64,000 bases of DNA, from the NCBI GenBank assembly GCA_020636005.1, contig JACJYR010000002.1, forward strand, positions 682,001 to 746,000, read 5' to 3'. This document shows, in pieces, positions 1 through 8,046 of the stretch. The position numbers and the translations under genes are program-made. Under the pieces are notes generated by a model. It was not told the origin of the DNA. It saw only the letters and a program-made list of their open reading frames with translations, and did no database searches. Source of the DNA: Lewinellaceae bacterium (GTDB taxonomy: Bacteria; Bacteroidota; Bacteroidia; Chitinophagales; Saprospiraceae). Each line of letters starts with the position of its first letter. Position 1 is the stretch's first letter.

Positions 1-1756
1 TGTCACCAAACTCCAGGATGGCCGGGTGGCTGAAACCGGTCACTTCCGTGGATTCCCGGGTGAGGATGCCGCCGAAGAAGTTGTTGTTGGGTGCCATCTC
101 AGGGCTGGGCGTGAAGGCAGGGGCCGTGGGGGTGCCTTGGTTCGGAAAGTAGTTGATATTGCCGTTTCGCTCGCCGATGACGAGGTCGGGCAGGCCGTCC
201 TTGTTCACATCGTGGACGAAGGGCGTGCTGTGCTGGCCGGCGTCAATCCCTTTCCACTCTGGCACTACCGACCCGAAGGCCATGGGCAGGCCTGCCCCGG
301 CAGTGTTTTCAGCAAAAAAGAGCTTCCCGGCCACTTCGCCGACCAGTAGGTCGAGGTCACCGTCGCTGTCCAGGTCGCCGAAGGTGGGGGCGAAGTCGTA
401 GGTAATGGAAGAGGAGAACTGCTGGAAGTTGAGCCAGTTTTCGTCGGCCAGGCTGAAGGCAGGGGCGGCGGCAGTGCCCGTGTTGAGGAAGAGGAAAAGG
501 CGGGCATCCTTGTTGGCAATCACGGGCTGCCAGTAGGAGTTGTTGCCCACCACGATGTCCAGCAAGCCGTCGCCATTCACATCTGCCACGGCGGGGTGCG
601 CCCCGGTGCCGAAGTCGATCATGTTGTCCACCAGCAGGTCGGTCTGTTGCAGGGCAAAGGAGGGCATTTCGTTGCTGGCGGTGTTTTTATAAAACCAACC
701 CACTTCGTAATCGGGGGAGGCAATATCCCGGTTGGGCGACACGATGAAGTCCTTCAGGCCGTCGTTGTCCACATCGAGGATAAAGGAGGCGGCAAAATCA
801 GGTATGTCCACCGAAGAATTGTAGGAGGGGAAGGTGGTGTCCTGGTCAACGATCCAGGCGTTTTCGGGCGTGCCGCCGTTCATGCCCATGATGATGCTTT
901 CGTAGGTGAGGTCGCCGTAGAAAACGTCCTTGTCGCCGTCGTTGTCTATGTCGTAGGTGTTGATGGTGCCGCCGCCGTGGAGGCCGCCGTTGCGTTCCTC
1001 CGCCGTTGCTGGTGCTGCGAACATGGTAGAGCAGGTGTCGGGGCTGCCGCTGAGGACGAGGTGTTCAATCTCTGGGATGATGCTGAACTTTCCCCAGCAG
1101 TCGTCCCGCAATTGAAAGATGAGGGTGTCGTCTGTATAGCCCATTTCCTTGGCCATGTTTTCGTAGTAGCGGGCATTGAAAAACGAGGGGTCCATGCCGA
1201 GCACATCGAGATCGCCGTCGTTGTCGAGGTCGTCAATGGCCGGAAAGTCGAATTGGTTGGCAAACAAATAGTCGAGGATGGGGTCGCCGGAAACGGGCAC
1301 GAAGGGGGAATTCCCGTTGAAATAGAGCTTGTCGAACACCAGTACGCCGCCGCTGAACCTGCCTTTGTACACCTTGAGGCCCGGCAGGCCCTCGTCGTTG
1401 CTGCTGGCAAAAAAATCGGCGATGCCATCGTGATCGTAATCCCGCAGCATGGCAAAATTGAATGTCCGGGGGAAAAAGCCGGCGAGTTGCGGGGCAAACT
1501 TGAATTTGGTCTCGCCCGGGCCGCCGATGTTGAGGAAAGGGAGGTGGACGAAGCCTGCCCGGTCAAAAAGATAGAGGTCGGGCTTGCCATCGTTGTCCAG
1601 GTCGGCTGACGACCACTGCGGGGCGTTGAGGCCGCCGGCCCAGGGGTTCAGCAGCGCCTGCCCGCCAATGGTGACGGGGGCATCGAGCGCATAAAAGAGC
1701 TGGCCATTGGCGGCAAAAGAAAGCAGGAGGAACAGCAGAAAGTAGAGATTTTTCAT
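1..1756 (-). CDS. FG-GAP/VCBS repeat secreted protein, partial (C-terminus beyond window)
   Basis: The reading frame opens at a minus-strand ATG at 1756 and stays open to base 1, so the C-terminus lies outside the window. It starts with a signal peptide (MKNLYFLLFLLLSFAANGQ). The body carries many calcium-binding-type FG-GAP/VCBS loops such as DLDNDGKPDLY, DYDHDGIADFF, DLDNDGDLDVL and DVNKDGLPDLVIGE, the pattern of a beta-propeller exported protein. It is a close paralogue of the next gene upstream (2128-4392) along its whole visible length, so by analogy it should end in a T9SS type A sorting domain. Function is unknown beyond an extracellular or surface role. The high density of GAY codons makes the opposite strand look coding, but the signal peptide and repeats fix the strand. 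Confidence 0.85.
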   Translation of the reverse strand, partial: MKNLYFLLFLLLSFAANGQLFYALDAPVTIGGQALLNPWAGGLNAPQWSSADLDNDGKPDLYLFDRAGFVHLPFLNIGGPGETKFKFAPQLAGFFPRTFNFAMLRDYDHDGIADFFASSNDEGLPGLKVYKGRFSGGVLVFDKLYFNGNSPFVPVSGDPILDYLFANQFDFPAIDDLDNDGDLDVLGMDPSFFNARYYENMAKEMGYTDDTLIFQLRDDCWGKFSIIPEIEHLVLSGSPDTCSTMFAAPATAEERNGGLHGGGTINTYDIDNDGDKDVFYGDLTYESIIMGMNGGTPENAWIVDQDTTFPSYNSSVDIPDFAASFILDVDNDGLKDFIVSPNRDIASPDYEVGWFYKNTASNEMPSFALQQTDLLVDNMIDFGTGAHPAVADVNGDGLLDIVVGNNSYWQPVIANKDARLFLFLNTGTAAAPAFSLADENWLNFQQFSSSITYDFAPTFGDLDSDGDLDLLVGEVAGKLFFAENTAGAGLPMAFGSVVPEWKGIDAGQHSTPFVHDVNKDGLPDLVIGERNGNINYFPNQGTPTAPAFTPSPEMAPNNNFFGGILTRESTEVTGFSHPAILEFGD

Positions 1757-2127
1757 TTTTTAAATAAAAATTTATTGTCAGTTTATGTCTATGGTCAAAG
1801 GGTTGCGGGTCATGAATGAGGAGTTATCTCCAAATTCCTTTTCAACAAAAATGTTTAAGAACAGGAAGCCAGCGGCAGGTTAAAAGTCCAAAAGTAGGGG
1901 TACCTGGCTATTCGGGTAGTCATTTCCAGGATAATGTAGTCGGCATGGCGAAGATCGACCGTGGAAAAGGGAGTGAATTGGTTTAAACCAAAATCAGACA
2001 CCCGTCCTTGTTTCAAAAAAAGCCTTCCCGGTTTTTTCGGGAGCACTCCCATTTTACAGCAACCCAGGTTCCCAAAAACACCCAAACACCCAAACACAAA
2101 AACACCCAAAACCAGGGGGAATTGCCC
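1757..2127. other. Intergenic gap with A/C-rich phrase repeat
   Basis: No convincing gene lies here. Around 2050-2110 there is an imperfect tandem run of the phrase 'acacccaa', just after the 3' end of the FG-GAP gene that ends at 2128. A minus-strand open frame at 1855-2109 only reads the repeat and has no recognisable protein character. Confidence 0.5.
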
Positions 2128-4392
2128 TTATTTTTTCGCAAACCCCTTCACGGCACTGCGCTGTCCGGCCTGGATTTTTATAAAATAAATACCAGCGGGG
2201 AGTAGGGCGGTGTCAACGATAGCCTGCCCGTTGGTAAGGTTGCCCTGGGCTAATGGCCTGCCCACCGCATCGAAAAGCTGGTATTGCATGTCGCCGAACG
2301 CCGCCTGTGCGACCTGGATGTGCAGTTGGTCGCCTGCCGGCACCGGGAACAGACGCAGGTCCAGGCTTTGCCGGGCTTCCTTCGCAGCGACCGCCCCAGA
2401 AATGGTAAAGGGCGAGGAAAATACGCCCAGGCCGCCACGGTAGTTGCCGACCACGGCATCGAGCAGGGAGTCGGCGTTCAGGTCGGCGAAGGCAAAATGG
2501 CTGTTATAACCTTCCCGCAGGTTGCCGAACTGCTTGTCCACGACCTCGAACGAATCGCCGTTCAGTTTTTCAAAATCCACCAGGTACAGTTCGATAAAGC
2601 CGCTTTCGTTGCCGGTGGCGATGTACACCGTATCGCCAAAATCGAGCACCACGGGCGAAGAATAGCCGACCAGGTTGGTCAGACCTTTGGCGACGATGCC
2701 GCCCAGTTCGGGCACGTTGGGCGCTTCGTCCACATTGGCGTGGAACACAGGGTTGTTGGGCGTGCCGATATTTGGCAGGAAGTTGATATTGCCGGAGCGC
2801 TCGCCGATCAAAAGATCGGGCAGCCCGTCCCGGTTCAGGTCGTAAATGAAGGGGGTGGCGTAGGAGCCGACGGCTATCCCCTGCCACAATTCCTGTGGAA
2901 AAGTCCAGGAAGAGGGGTTGCCTGGGCCAGCGATATTTTCCGAGTAAAACAGCAGCCCGCGCCGGTCGCCGACGAGGAGATCCTCATCGCCGTCGCCGTC
3001 GAGGTCGCCGAATGCCGGGGCGAAGGCACTGGTGACATCCGAAAACTGCTTGAAGCCGAGCCAGTCGGAGTTTACCAATTCAAAAGCGGGATCGGAAGCC
3101 GAGCCGATATTCCTGAAGAGGGCCAGAAAGGACTCGCCATCGGGGTTTTGCTGGGTCCATTCGGAGAAGTTTCCCACCACCATATCCAACAGGCCGTCGG
3201 CGTCGTAGTCAAAAAAAGCGGGCTGGGCGCCGCTGCCGAGATCGATCATGTCCTTGACGATGGCTTTTTGATCAAGCAATTTAAAAATGGGGTTCTCATC
3301 CAAGCCTTCGTTTTTGTAAAACCACACGTCGCGGTCGGGGGCAGCTTTGGCTTTGTTGGGATTGGCAATGTAGTCCTTCCGCCCGTCGTTGTCGAGATCG
3401 AGCAGGAAGGAGGCTGGGAAATTGGGCAGGTTGACCGGATCATTGTAGCTGGGGAAAAAAGGATCCTGGGCCGTCATCCAGGCTTTATTCGCATTGCCGC
3501 CGTTTTGGGCGAAGATGATTTTTGGGAAGAGCAGATCGCCATACAGGAAGTCCATGTCGCCGTCGCCGTCGCTGTCGAAAACGGCCAGGGTGCTGGAACC
3601 ATGCAGGCCACCGCCCCGGTCTTCCCCCTCCAAAGGCCCAGCGAAGCAAGTAACCGCACAGGAATCGGGATAGCAACTCAGGAGGAGGCTGTCGGTAAAC
3701 GACGGTATCAGGAATTTTCCCCAGCAGTAGTCGGATGCCTTGAAGACGAGGGTATCCGGCCCGAGGCCATTTTCCACCGCCATATTTTTGAAAAAACTGA
3801 CCAGGTTGGCGCTCACGCTGTTCATGGAAAGGATGTCGAGGTCGCCGTCGCCGTCCAGGTCTTCGACGACGGGGTAGTCCGGTTCGGCCACATAGAGGTT
3901 GGTGAGGCCGTTGCCGGCGGGGATAGTGAGCACATCGAACAACCAATTGTTGAACTCCACTTTGTCAAAAACGAGCTGGCCATTTTCAAAACGCCCCCGG
4001 AACACCTTCATGCCCTGCACCCCTTCGTCTTTGCTGCTGGCAAAAAGATCCATCGCCCCGTCGTGGTTGTAGTCCCTGAGCAAAACGAAGTAGCTGGTCA
4101 CCGGGAATGCCCCCAGGAACTGTGGGGCGTATTCATAGTTGATTTCACCCTCCCCCCCGGCGTTGAGGAAAGTGAGGTGCATGTTGCCGGCCCGGTCGAA
4201 AGCGTACAGGTCGAGCTTTCCGTCGTCGTCCAGGTCCACTGCCGACCACTGCGGGGCATTGAGGCCGCCGGCCCAGGCGCTGCGCAATTGTTCCCCTTGC
4301 ACGGTGACCGGGAAATCCAGCCGCTGAAAAAGCTGGGCCCGCAGCGGCAAAAGTGGGCTGATCAGGAATAAGTAAGCTAGCAGGTATTTCAT
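2128..4392 (-). CDS. FG-GAP/VCBS repeat protein with T9SS type A sorting domain
   Basis: This 754-residue exported protein has a signal peptide (residues 1-19, ending LLPLRAQ) and a series of FG-GAP/VCBS loops (DLDDDGKLDLYAFD, DYNHDGAMDLF, DLDGDGDLDIL, DLDNDGRKDYI, DLNRDGLPDLLIGE). The last ~75 residues resemble a T9SS type A C-terminal domain: LFPVPAGDQLHIQV near the start and the final LLPAGIYFIKIQAG block. It is therefore probably secreted by the type IX system and anchored to the cell surface. It is a tandem paralogue of the partial gene at 1-1756, on the same strand and 371 bases upstream of it. The ligand is not predictable. Confidence 0.9.
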   Translation of the reverse strand: MKYLLAYLFLISPLLPLRAQLFQRLDFPVTVQGEQLRSAWAGGLNAPQWSAVDLDDDGKLDLYAFDRAGNMHLTFLNAGGEGEINYEYAPQFLGAFPVTSYFVLLRDYNHDGAMDLFASSKDEGVQGMKVFRGRFENGQLVFDKVEFNNWLFDVLTIPAGNGLTNLYVAEPDYPVVEDLDGDGDLDILSMNSVSANLVSFFKNMAVENGLGPDTLVFKASDYCWGKFLIPSFTDSLLLSCYPDSCAVTCFAGPLEGEDRGGGLHGSSTLAVFDSDGDGDMDFLYGDLLFPKIIFAQNGGNANKAWMTAQDPFFPSYNDPVNLPNFPASFLLDLDNDGRKDYIANPNKAKAAPDRDVWFYKNEGLDENPIFKLLDQKAIVKDMIDLGSGAQPAFFDYDADGLLDMVVGNFSEWTQQNPDGESFLALFRNIGSASDPAFELVNSDWLGFKQFSDVTSAFAPAFGDLDGDGDEDLLVGDRRGLLFYSENIAGPGNPSSWTFPQELWQGIAVGSYATPFIYDLNRDGLPDLLIGERSGNINFLPNIGTPNNPVFHANVDEAPNVPELGGIVAKGLTNLVGYSSPVVLDFGDTVYIATGNESGFIELYLVDFEKLNGDSFEVVDKQFGNLREGYNSHFAFADLNADSLLDAVVGNYRGGLGVFSSPFTISGAVAAKEARQSLDLRLFPVPAGDQLHIQVAQAAFGDMQYQLFDAVGRPLAQGNLTNGQAIVDTALLPAGIYFIKIQAGQRSAVKGFAKK

Positions 4393-4405
4393 TATTAAAT
4401 CATTT

Positions 4406-4483
4406 CATTCTCCCATTCTCTCCTTCTCTCCTTCTCTCCTTCTCTCCTTCTCTCCTTCTCTCATTCTCTCCTTCTCTCACCCC
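4406..4483. repeat. 8-bp tandem repeat (ttctctcc)
   Basis: The unit 'ttctctcc' is repeated about nine times with a few variants ('cattctcc'). It lies between the FG-GAP gene, whose start is at 4392, and the stop codon of the YggS-like gene at 4477, so it overlaps the last codons of the latter. The spacing is too short and regular for a CRISPR, and slippage could alter the 3' end of the gene. Confidence 0.8.
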
Positions 4484-5127
4484 CTCTCCCCGAATAACAA
4501 CGTGCCAATCCTCACCAGGGTGCTGCCTTCGGCGATGGCAATTTGGTAATCGCCCGACATGCCCATCGAAATTTCCCGGAAATAGGGGGCATTTGCAAAA
4601 AAGGTAGCTTTCAGGTGGTCGAAGATGGCTTTCAGGCTTTTGAATTCCCGGCGCACCTGGGCCGTGTTGTCGGTAAAGGTGGCCATGCCCATCACGCCGG
4701 TGATGCGGATATGGCGGAGTTGGGAAAACTCGGCGGACAGGAGGATGGCTTCAGCCTCCGCCCGGTCGAGGCCAAACTTTGTTTCTTCCGAGGCGATGTG
4801 GAACTGGAGCAGGCAGTCAATGGAGCGGTTGTTTTTTTGGGCCTGTTTGTCAATTTCGAGGAGCAGTTTCAGGCTGTCCACTGAATGGATGCAGGCGACG
4901 AAAGGGGCGATGTACCTGACCTTGTTGGTCTGCAGGTGGCCGATGAGGTGCCACTCGATGTCCTTGGGCAGGGCCTCATACTTTTCAGCCAGTTCCTGCG
5001 CCCGGTTTTCGCCGAAGATGCGCTGCCCTTTTTGGTACAAGGCCAGAATGGCCGCAAGGGGCTTTGTTTTGGAAACAGCGACGAGGCGGGTTTGGGGCGG
5101 CAGTTGTTGAAGGATGGATTCGAGCAT
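4477..5127 (-). CDS. YggS family PLP-binding protein (PLP homeostasis)
   Basis: A 216-residue protein of the YggS/PROSC (YBL036C) family, cytosolic, which binds pyridoxal 5'-phosphate and buffers PLP supply without a known catalytic reaction. The PLP lysine sits in LVAVSKTKP near residue 18. The family motifs FGENRAQEL, EWHLIGHLQTNKV, GVMGMATF and MGMSGDYQIAIAEGSTLVRIG all appear in order. I chose the ATG at 5127, giving MLESILQQLP, because upstream in-frame starts would add an unconserved 30-residue tail and a TAnnTTTG promoter element lies just above this ATG. Its 3' end runs into an 8-bp tandem repeat. Confidence 0.93.
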   Translation of the reverse strand: MLESILQQLPPQTRLVAVSKTKPLAAILALYQKGQRIFGENRAQELAEKYEALPKDIEWHLIGHLQTNKVRYIAPFVACIHSVDSLKLLLEIDKQAQKNNRSIDCLLQFHIASEETKFGLDRAEAEAILLSAEFSQLRHIRITGVMGMATFTDNTAQVRREFKSLKAIFDHLKATFFANAPYFREISMGMSGDYQIAIAEGSTLVRIGTLLFGERG

Positions 5128-5145
5128 GGTGGCTGTTTGAAACAG

Positions 5146-5153
5146 CAAAGGTA
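5146..5153 (-). promoter_or_regulatory. Candidate Bacteroidota -7 element for the YggS-like gene
   Basis: Read on the minus strand the sequence is TACCTTTG, matching the Bacteroidota -7 consensus TAnnTTTG, 18 bases upstream of the ATG at 5127. No clear -33 TTG is seen at the usual spacing, so this is a motif match only. Confidence 0.45.
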
Positions 5154-5620
5154 AGGGATGTGTGGGCAAGGGTGGAAATGAAAATAATTGGAGGCCGATT
5201 TCATCGGGGAATACCATGACACCGTCAACTTTAGCTATCCCCGCCCCGAAATTGAAGCCCGGACGGTTGGCTGCCTGCTGGAGGGCGCCACCCGGGATGG
5301 CAAACGAGATTACTCAAGAAAATGTGTCAATTTCTCACAAGTGATTGATTGTGAGAGCGTGTCTTTTTTCTGCCGCAAATAATTTTTTGGCTCAATAACG
5401 ATTCCAGGGGGCTGCGTTAATTGTAATTGCGGGAGCCGGCCCCTGAAAAATTTCCCCATCCATGCCTTTAGGGTGAAGATAATTCTCAATCTTTGCCGCC
5501 AGGCCAACTTCACGGTGGCTGCCCGATTTTCCAAGTGGGCAAAATTCCTTGAAAATAATTGTCCAAATTTTTCAATTAACCTGCAAACAACCCCTATTGA
5601 CCAAACAAACAAGCACCAAC
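5154..5620. other. Intergenic gap without a supported gene
   Basis: Divergent intergenic region between the YggS-like and asparaginase-like genes. Short open frames occur on both strands (for example + strand 5188-5382), but none shows a signal peptide, motif or family resemblance. I see no clear repeat or RNA gene in it. Confidence 0.4.
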
Positions 5621-6121
5621 ATGATTCAGGTTTTCGTCACCGGGGGTACCTTTGACAAAGAATACAACTACATTTCCGGGGGGCTTTATTTCAAGGACAC
5701 CCATGTACCTTCCATGCTAGACCGGGGCCGCTGCTCGATTGACGTTGACATCAAAACCCTGATGATGGTGGACAGCCTGGACATGACCGATGCCGACCGG
5801 GAAATCATCGCCCACAATTGCAAGCTTTGCCCACACGAACGGATACTCATCACACACGGAACGGATACCATGGTAAAAACGGCTGGTTTTCTGGCGGGCC
5901 ATGGGCTTGAAAAAAAAACAATTGTACTCACAGGGGCCATGGTACCTTATGCGTTCGGCACCTCTTCGGACGGTTTTTTCAACCTCGGCAGCGCACTTGC
6001 TTTCCTGCAAACGCTCCCACCAGGCGTCTATGTGGTGATGAACGGCAGGTACTTCGACTGGAAAGCCGTGAAAAAGAATACGAAAACGGGATACTTTGAA
6101 GAGGTGGTCGCAGGCCATTGA
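5621..6121 (+). CDS. Short asparaginase-like protein (N-terminal domain only)
   Basis: A 166-residue protein matching the N-terminal amidohydrolase domain of type I/II L-asparaginases. The first catalytic threonine motif is VTGGTFDKEY (residues 4-13) and the second is ILITHGTDTMV, with TGAMVPYAFGTSSDGFFNL following as in the family. The start at 5621 places the motif at the very N-terminus as expected. Classical asparaginases are ~330 residues with a second C-terminal domain; that half is absent, as in a known group of short asparaginase-domain proteins in Bacteroidota. It ends after a few residues beyond the family core (KTGYFEEV). The activity on asparagine is inferred, not shown. Confidence 0.85.
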   Translation: MIQVFVTGGTFDKEYNYISGGLYFKDTHVPSMLDRGRCSIDVDIKTLMMVDSLDMTDADREIIAHNCKLCPHERILITHGTDTMVKTAGFLAGHGLEKKTIVLTGAMVPYAFGTSSDGFFNLGSALAFLQTLPPGVYVVMNGRYFDWKAVKKNTKTGYFEEVVAGH

Positions 6122-6303
6122 CCACCGGGCACAACGGCCTAGCGGTACCCGCAGGACATACGGGTCTTTGGCCTGTTACTTCCGCTCTTTTTTTTATTAT
6201 TGCAGGCTGAAAAAACAAAGCTGCCCTTTGCAGTTTTCATTTTTTCCTACTCCCTGAAAATCAATGCGTTCGTTAAAATATCATTGTAAACCTTATCTGA
6301 AAA

Positions 6304-7932
6304 ATGAAAAGACTTACACCTCTGTTTGGTTTGTTTTTGACGCTTGGCCTGCAAATCGCTTTTTCGCAGGAAGCCAAAAAGGCCGCCGATTTTTACGATA
6401 ACAGCAAAATCCAGGACATAAAAATCGTTTTCCCGCAAAGCAACTGGAGCTATATCCTCGACTCCCTGCGCTTCAACGGCAACGGGATGCTGGAGGGAAC
6501 GGTCACCATCAATGGGCAAATATTTGAAAAAGCCGGCATCCGGTACCGTGGTTCAAAATCATTTTCCCCCAACAACCCCAGGAATCCGTTCCACATCGCA
6601 TTGAACTACAAAAACAAGGAACAAAACCTGCAGGGCTATACGACCATTAAACTGTCGAACGCCCTGCGCGATCCGAGCATGGTCAGGGAAGTGTTGGGCT
6701 ATGAGATAGCCCGCAGCTACATGCCCGCACCGAAGGCCAATTATGCCAAAGTGACCATCAATGGCAAGTATTACGGCCTGTTGGTCAATGTGGAATCAGC
6801 AGAAGACCCGCAGTTTCTGCAGCGCTATTTCGGCAGTGCCGGCAATGCCTTCTTCAAGGTCAACCAGGAGCCAAAGGAGCCTGCTCCCGCAGGCTGCAAA
6901 AGCAACCTCTACGGTGCATTGGAATACGACGAATCGCCTGCCTGCTACGAAAACAATTTTGAAAAATTATCGGACCACGGAACGAAAGAACTGATCGAAC
7001 TGACCCGCATCCTCAACGAAGAGCCCGGCAAAATCGAAACCGTGCTGAATGTGGACAACACCCTTTGGATGCTCGCCTTCAACAACATCACCGTGAACCT
7101 GAGCAGCTATATCGGCCAGCACAGCATCAACTTTTACCTCTACCAGGACGACAAGGGCCGCTTCACGCCCATCGTCTGGGACCTGAACCTCGCCTTTGGC
7201 AGTTTTAAAAACATCGGCTCCGGCTCCGATCTCAAATTCAAGGCGCTGACTGAACTCGACCCGCTCCTGCATGTGGAAAACCCTGCCAAGCCGCTGATCA
7301 GCAGGCTGTTGCAAAACGAAGAGTACAAAAAGACCTACCTCTCTCACCTGCGCCGGATACTTTACGACTATTTCACCAATGGCAAATACGACGAAAGGGC
7401 CAAAGCCCTGCAACAACTGATCAAAAAGGACGTGGAAAGCGACCCAGGCAAAAGCTATACGACAGAAGAATTCAACCAAAGCCTGTCGCAGACCATCGGG
7501 AAAAAGAGCAAAATCCCCGGCATCGTGGAACTGATGACCAAGCGGACAACTTTTTTGAAAGCCCACCCCGACCTCTCCGTTTTCCCGCCCGACATCATGG
7601 ACGTGGCGGTGGCTAACCGCAAGCCGCTTTCTAACAAAAAGGTGGAAAATTTCCAGATAACAGCCAAGGTGGACAAATTCCCCAAAAGGGTGACCTTGAT
7701 GTACAAACTGGAAGGCAGCAATGAATGGCGCCGGGCCACCATGCTCGACGACGGCAAAAACGACGACGGCGTGGCCGAAAACGGCATCTTCGGCACCACC
7801 ATCGTGCCGCAAAACGGCGAACAGTCTATCCAATACTACATCATGGCCGAAAATGCCGGCCTGCTCAGCTACAGCCCCTCCAATTATATGTGGGAACAGC
7901 ACAACGCCACGCTGGAGAATTTGAACAAGTAA
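6304..7932 (+). CDS. CotH kinase-like secreted protein 1
   Basis: This 542-residue protein starts with a signal peptide (MKRLTPLFGLFLTLGLQIAFSQ). It continues with a CotH-type domain: the glycine-rich AGIRYRGSKSF near residue 78, then TTIKLSNALRDPSMVREVLGYE, and the metal-ligand region TPIVWDLNLAFGSF near residues 287-300. CotH of Bacillus is an atypical protein kinase of the spore coat; in Bacteroidota the family is exported and substrates are unknown. The last ~100 residues form a beta-rich domain (FQITAKVDKFPKRVTLMYKL) without a T9SS sorting signal. The next gene is a paralogue 114 bases downstream, suggesting a pair acting together. Confidence 0.88.
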   Translation: MKRLTPLFGLFLTLGLQIAFSQEAKKAADFYDNSKIQDIKIVFPQSNWSYILDSLRFNGNGMLEGTVTINGQIFEKAGIRYRGSKSFSPNNPRNPFHIALNYKNKEQNLQGYTTIKLSNALRDPSMVREVLGYEIARSYMPAPKANYAKVTINGKYYGLLVNVESAEDPQFLQRYFGSAGNAFFKVNQEPKEPAPAGCKSNLYGALEYDESPACYENNFEKLSDHGTKELIELTRILNEEPGKIETVLNVDNTLWMLAFNNITVNLSSYIGQHSINFYLYQDDKGRFTPIVWDLNLAFGSFKNIGSGSDLKFKALTELDPLLHVENPAKPLISRLLQNEEYKKTYLSHLRRILYDYFTNGKYDERAKALQQLIKKDVESDPGKSYTTEEFNQSLSQTIGKKSKIPGIVELMTKRTTFLKAHPDLSVFPPDIMDVAVANRKPLSNKKVENFQITAKVDKFPKRVTLMYKLEGSNEWRRATMLDDGKNDDGVAENGIFGTTIVPQNGEQSIQYYIMAENAGLLSYSPSNYMWEQHNATLENLNK

Positions 7933-8046
7933 CGAACCTGGTGACGGCGTGGCTCAAATTCACGCCGTCACTTCACATACTGGCTTGCCCAAGATTTTCG
8001 TTTACCCCACGCTTGAGCCGCACCTTGCCAAACTGCATTTTTTAAC

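Noticed and set aside
1855..2109. 84-codon minus-strand frame in the 1.8-2.1 kb gap
   Set aside because: Half of it translates the 'acacccaa' phrase repeat and it shows no protein character.
596..4371. Long plus-strand open frames (596-1609 and 2284-4371) opposite the FG-GAP genes
   Set aside because: They are shadows of D/G-rich repeat codons; no motif, signal peptide or family plan, whereas the minus strand has signal peptides and FG-GAP loops.
5188..5382. 64-codon plus-strand frame between yggS-like and asparaginase-like genes
   Set aside because: No recognisable domain, overlaps other equally open short frames, no promoter.
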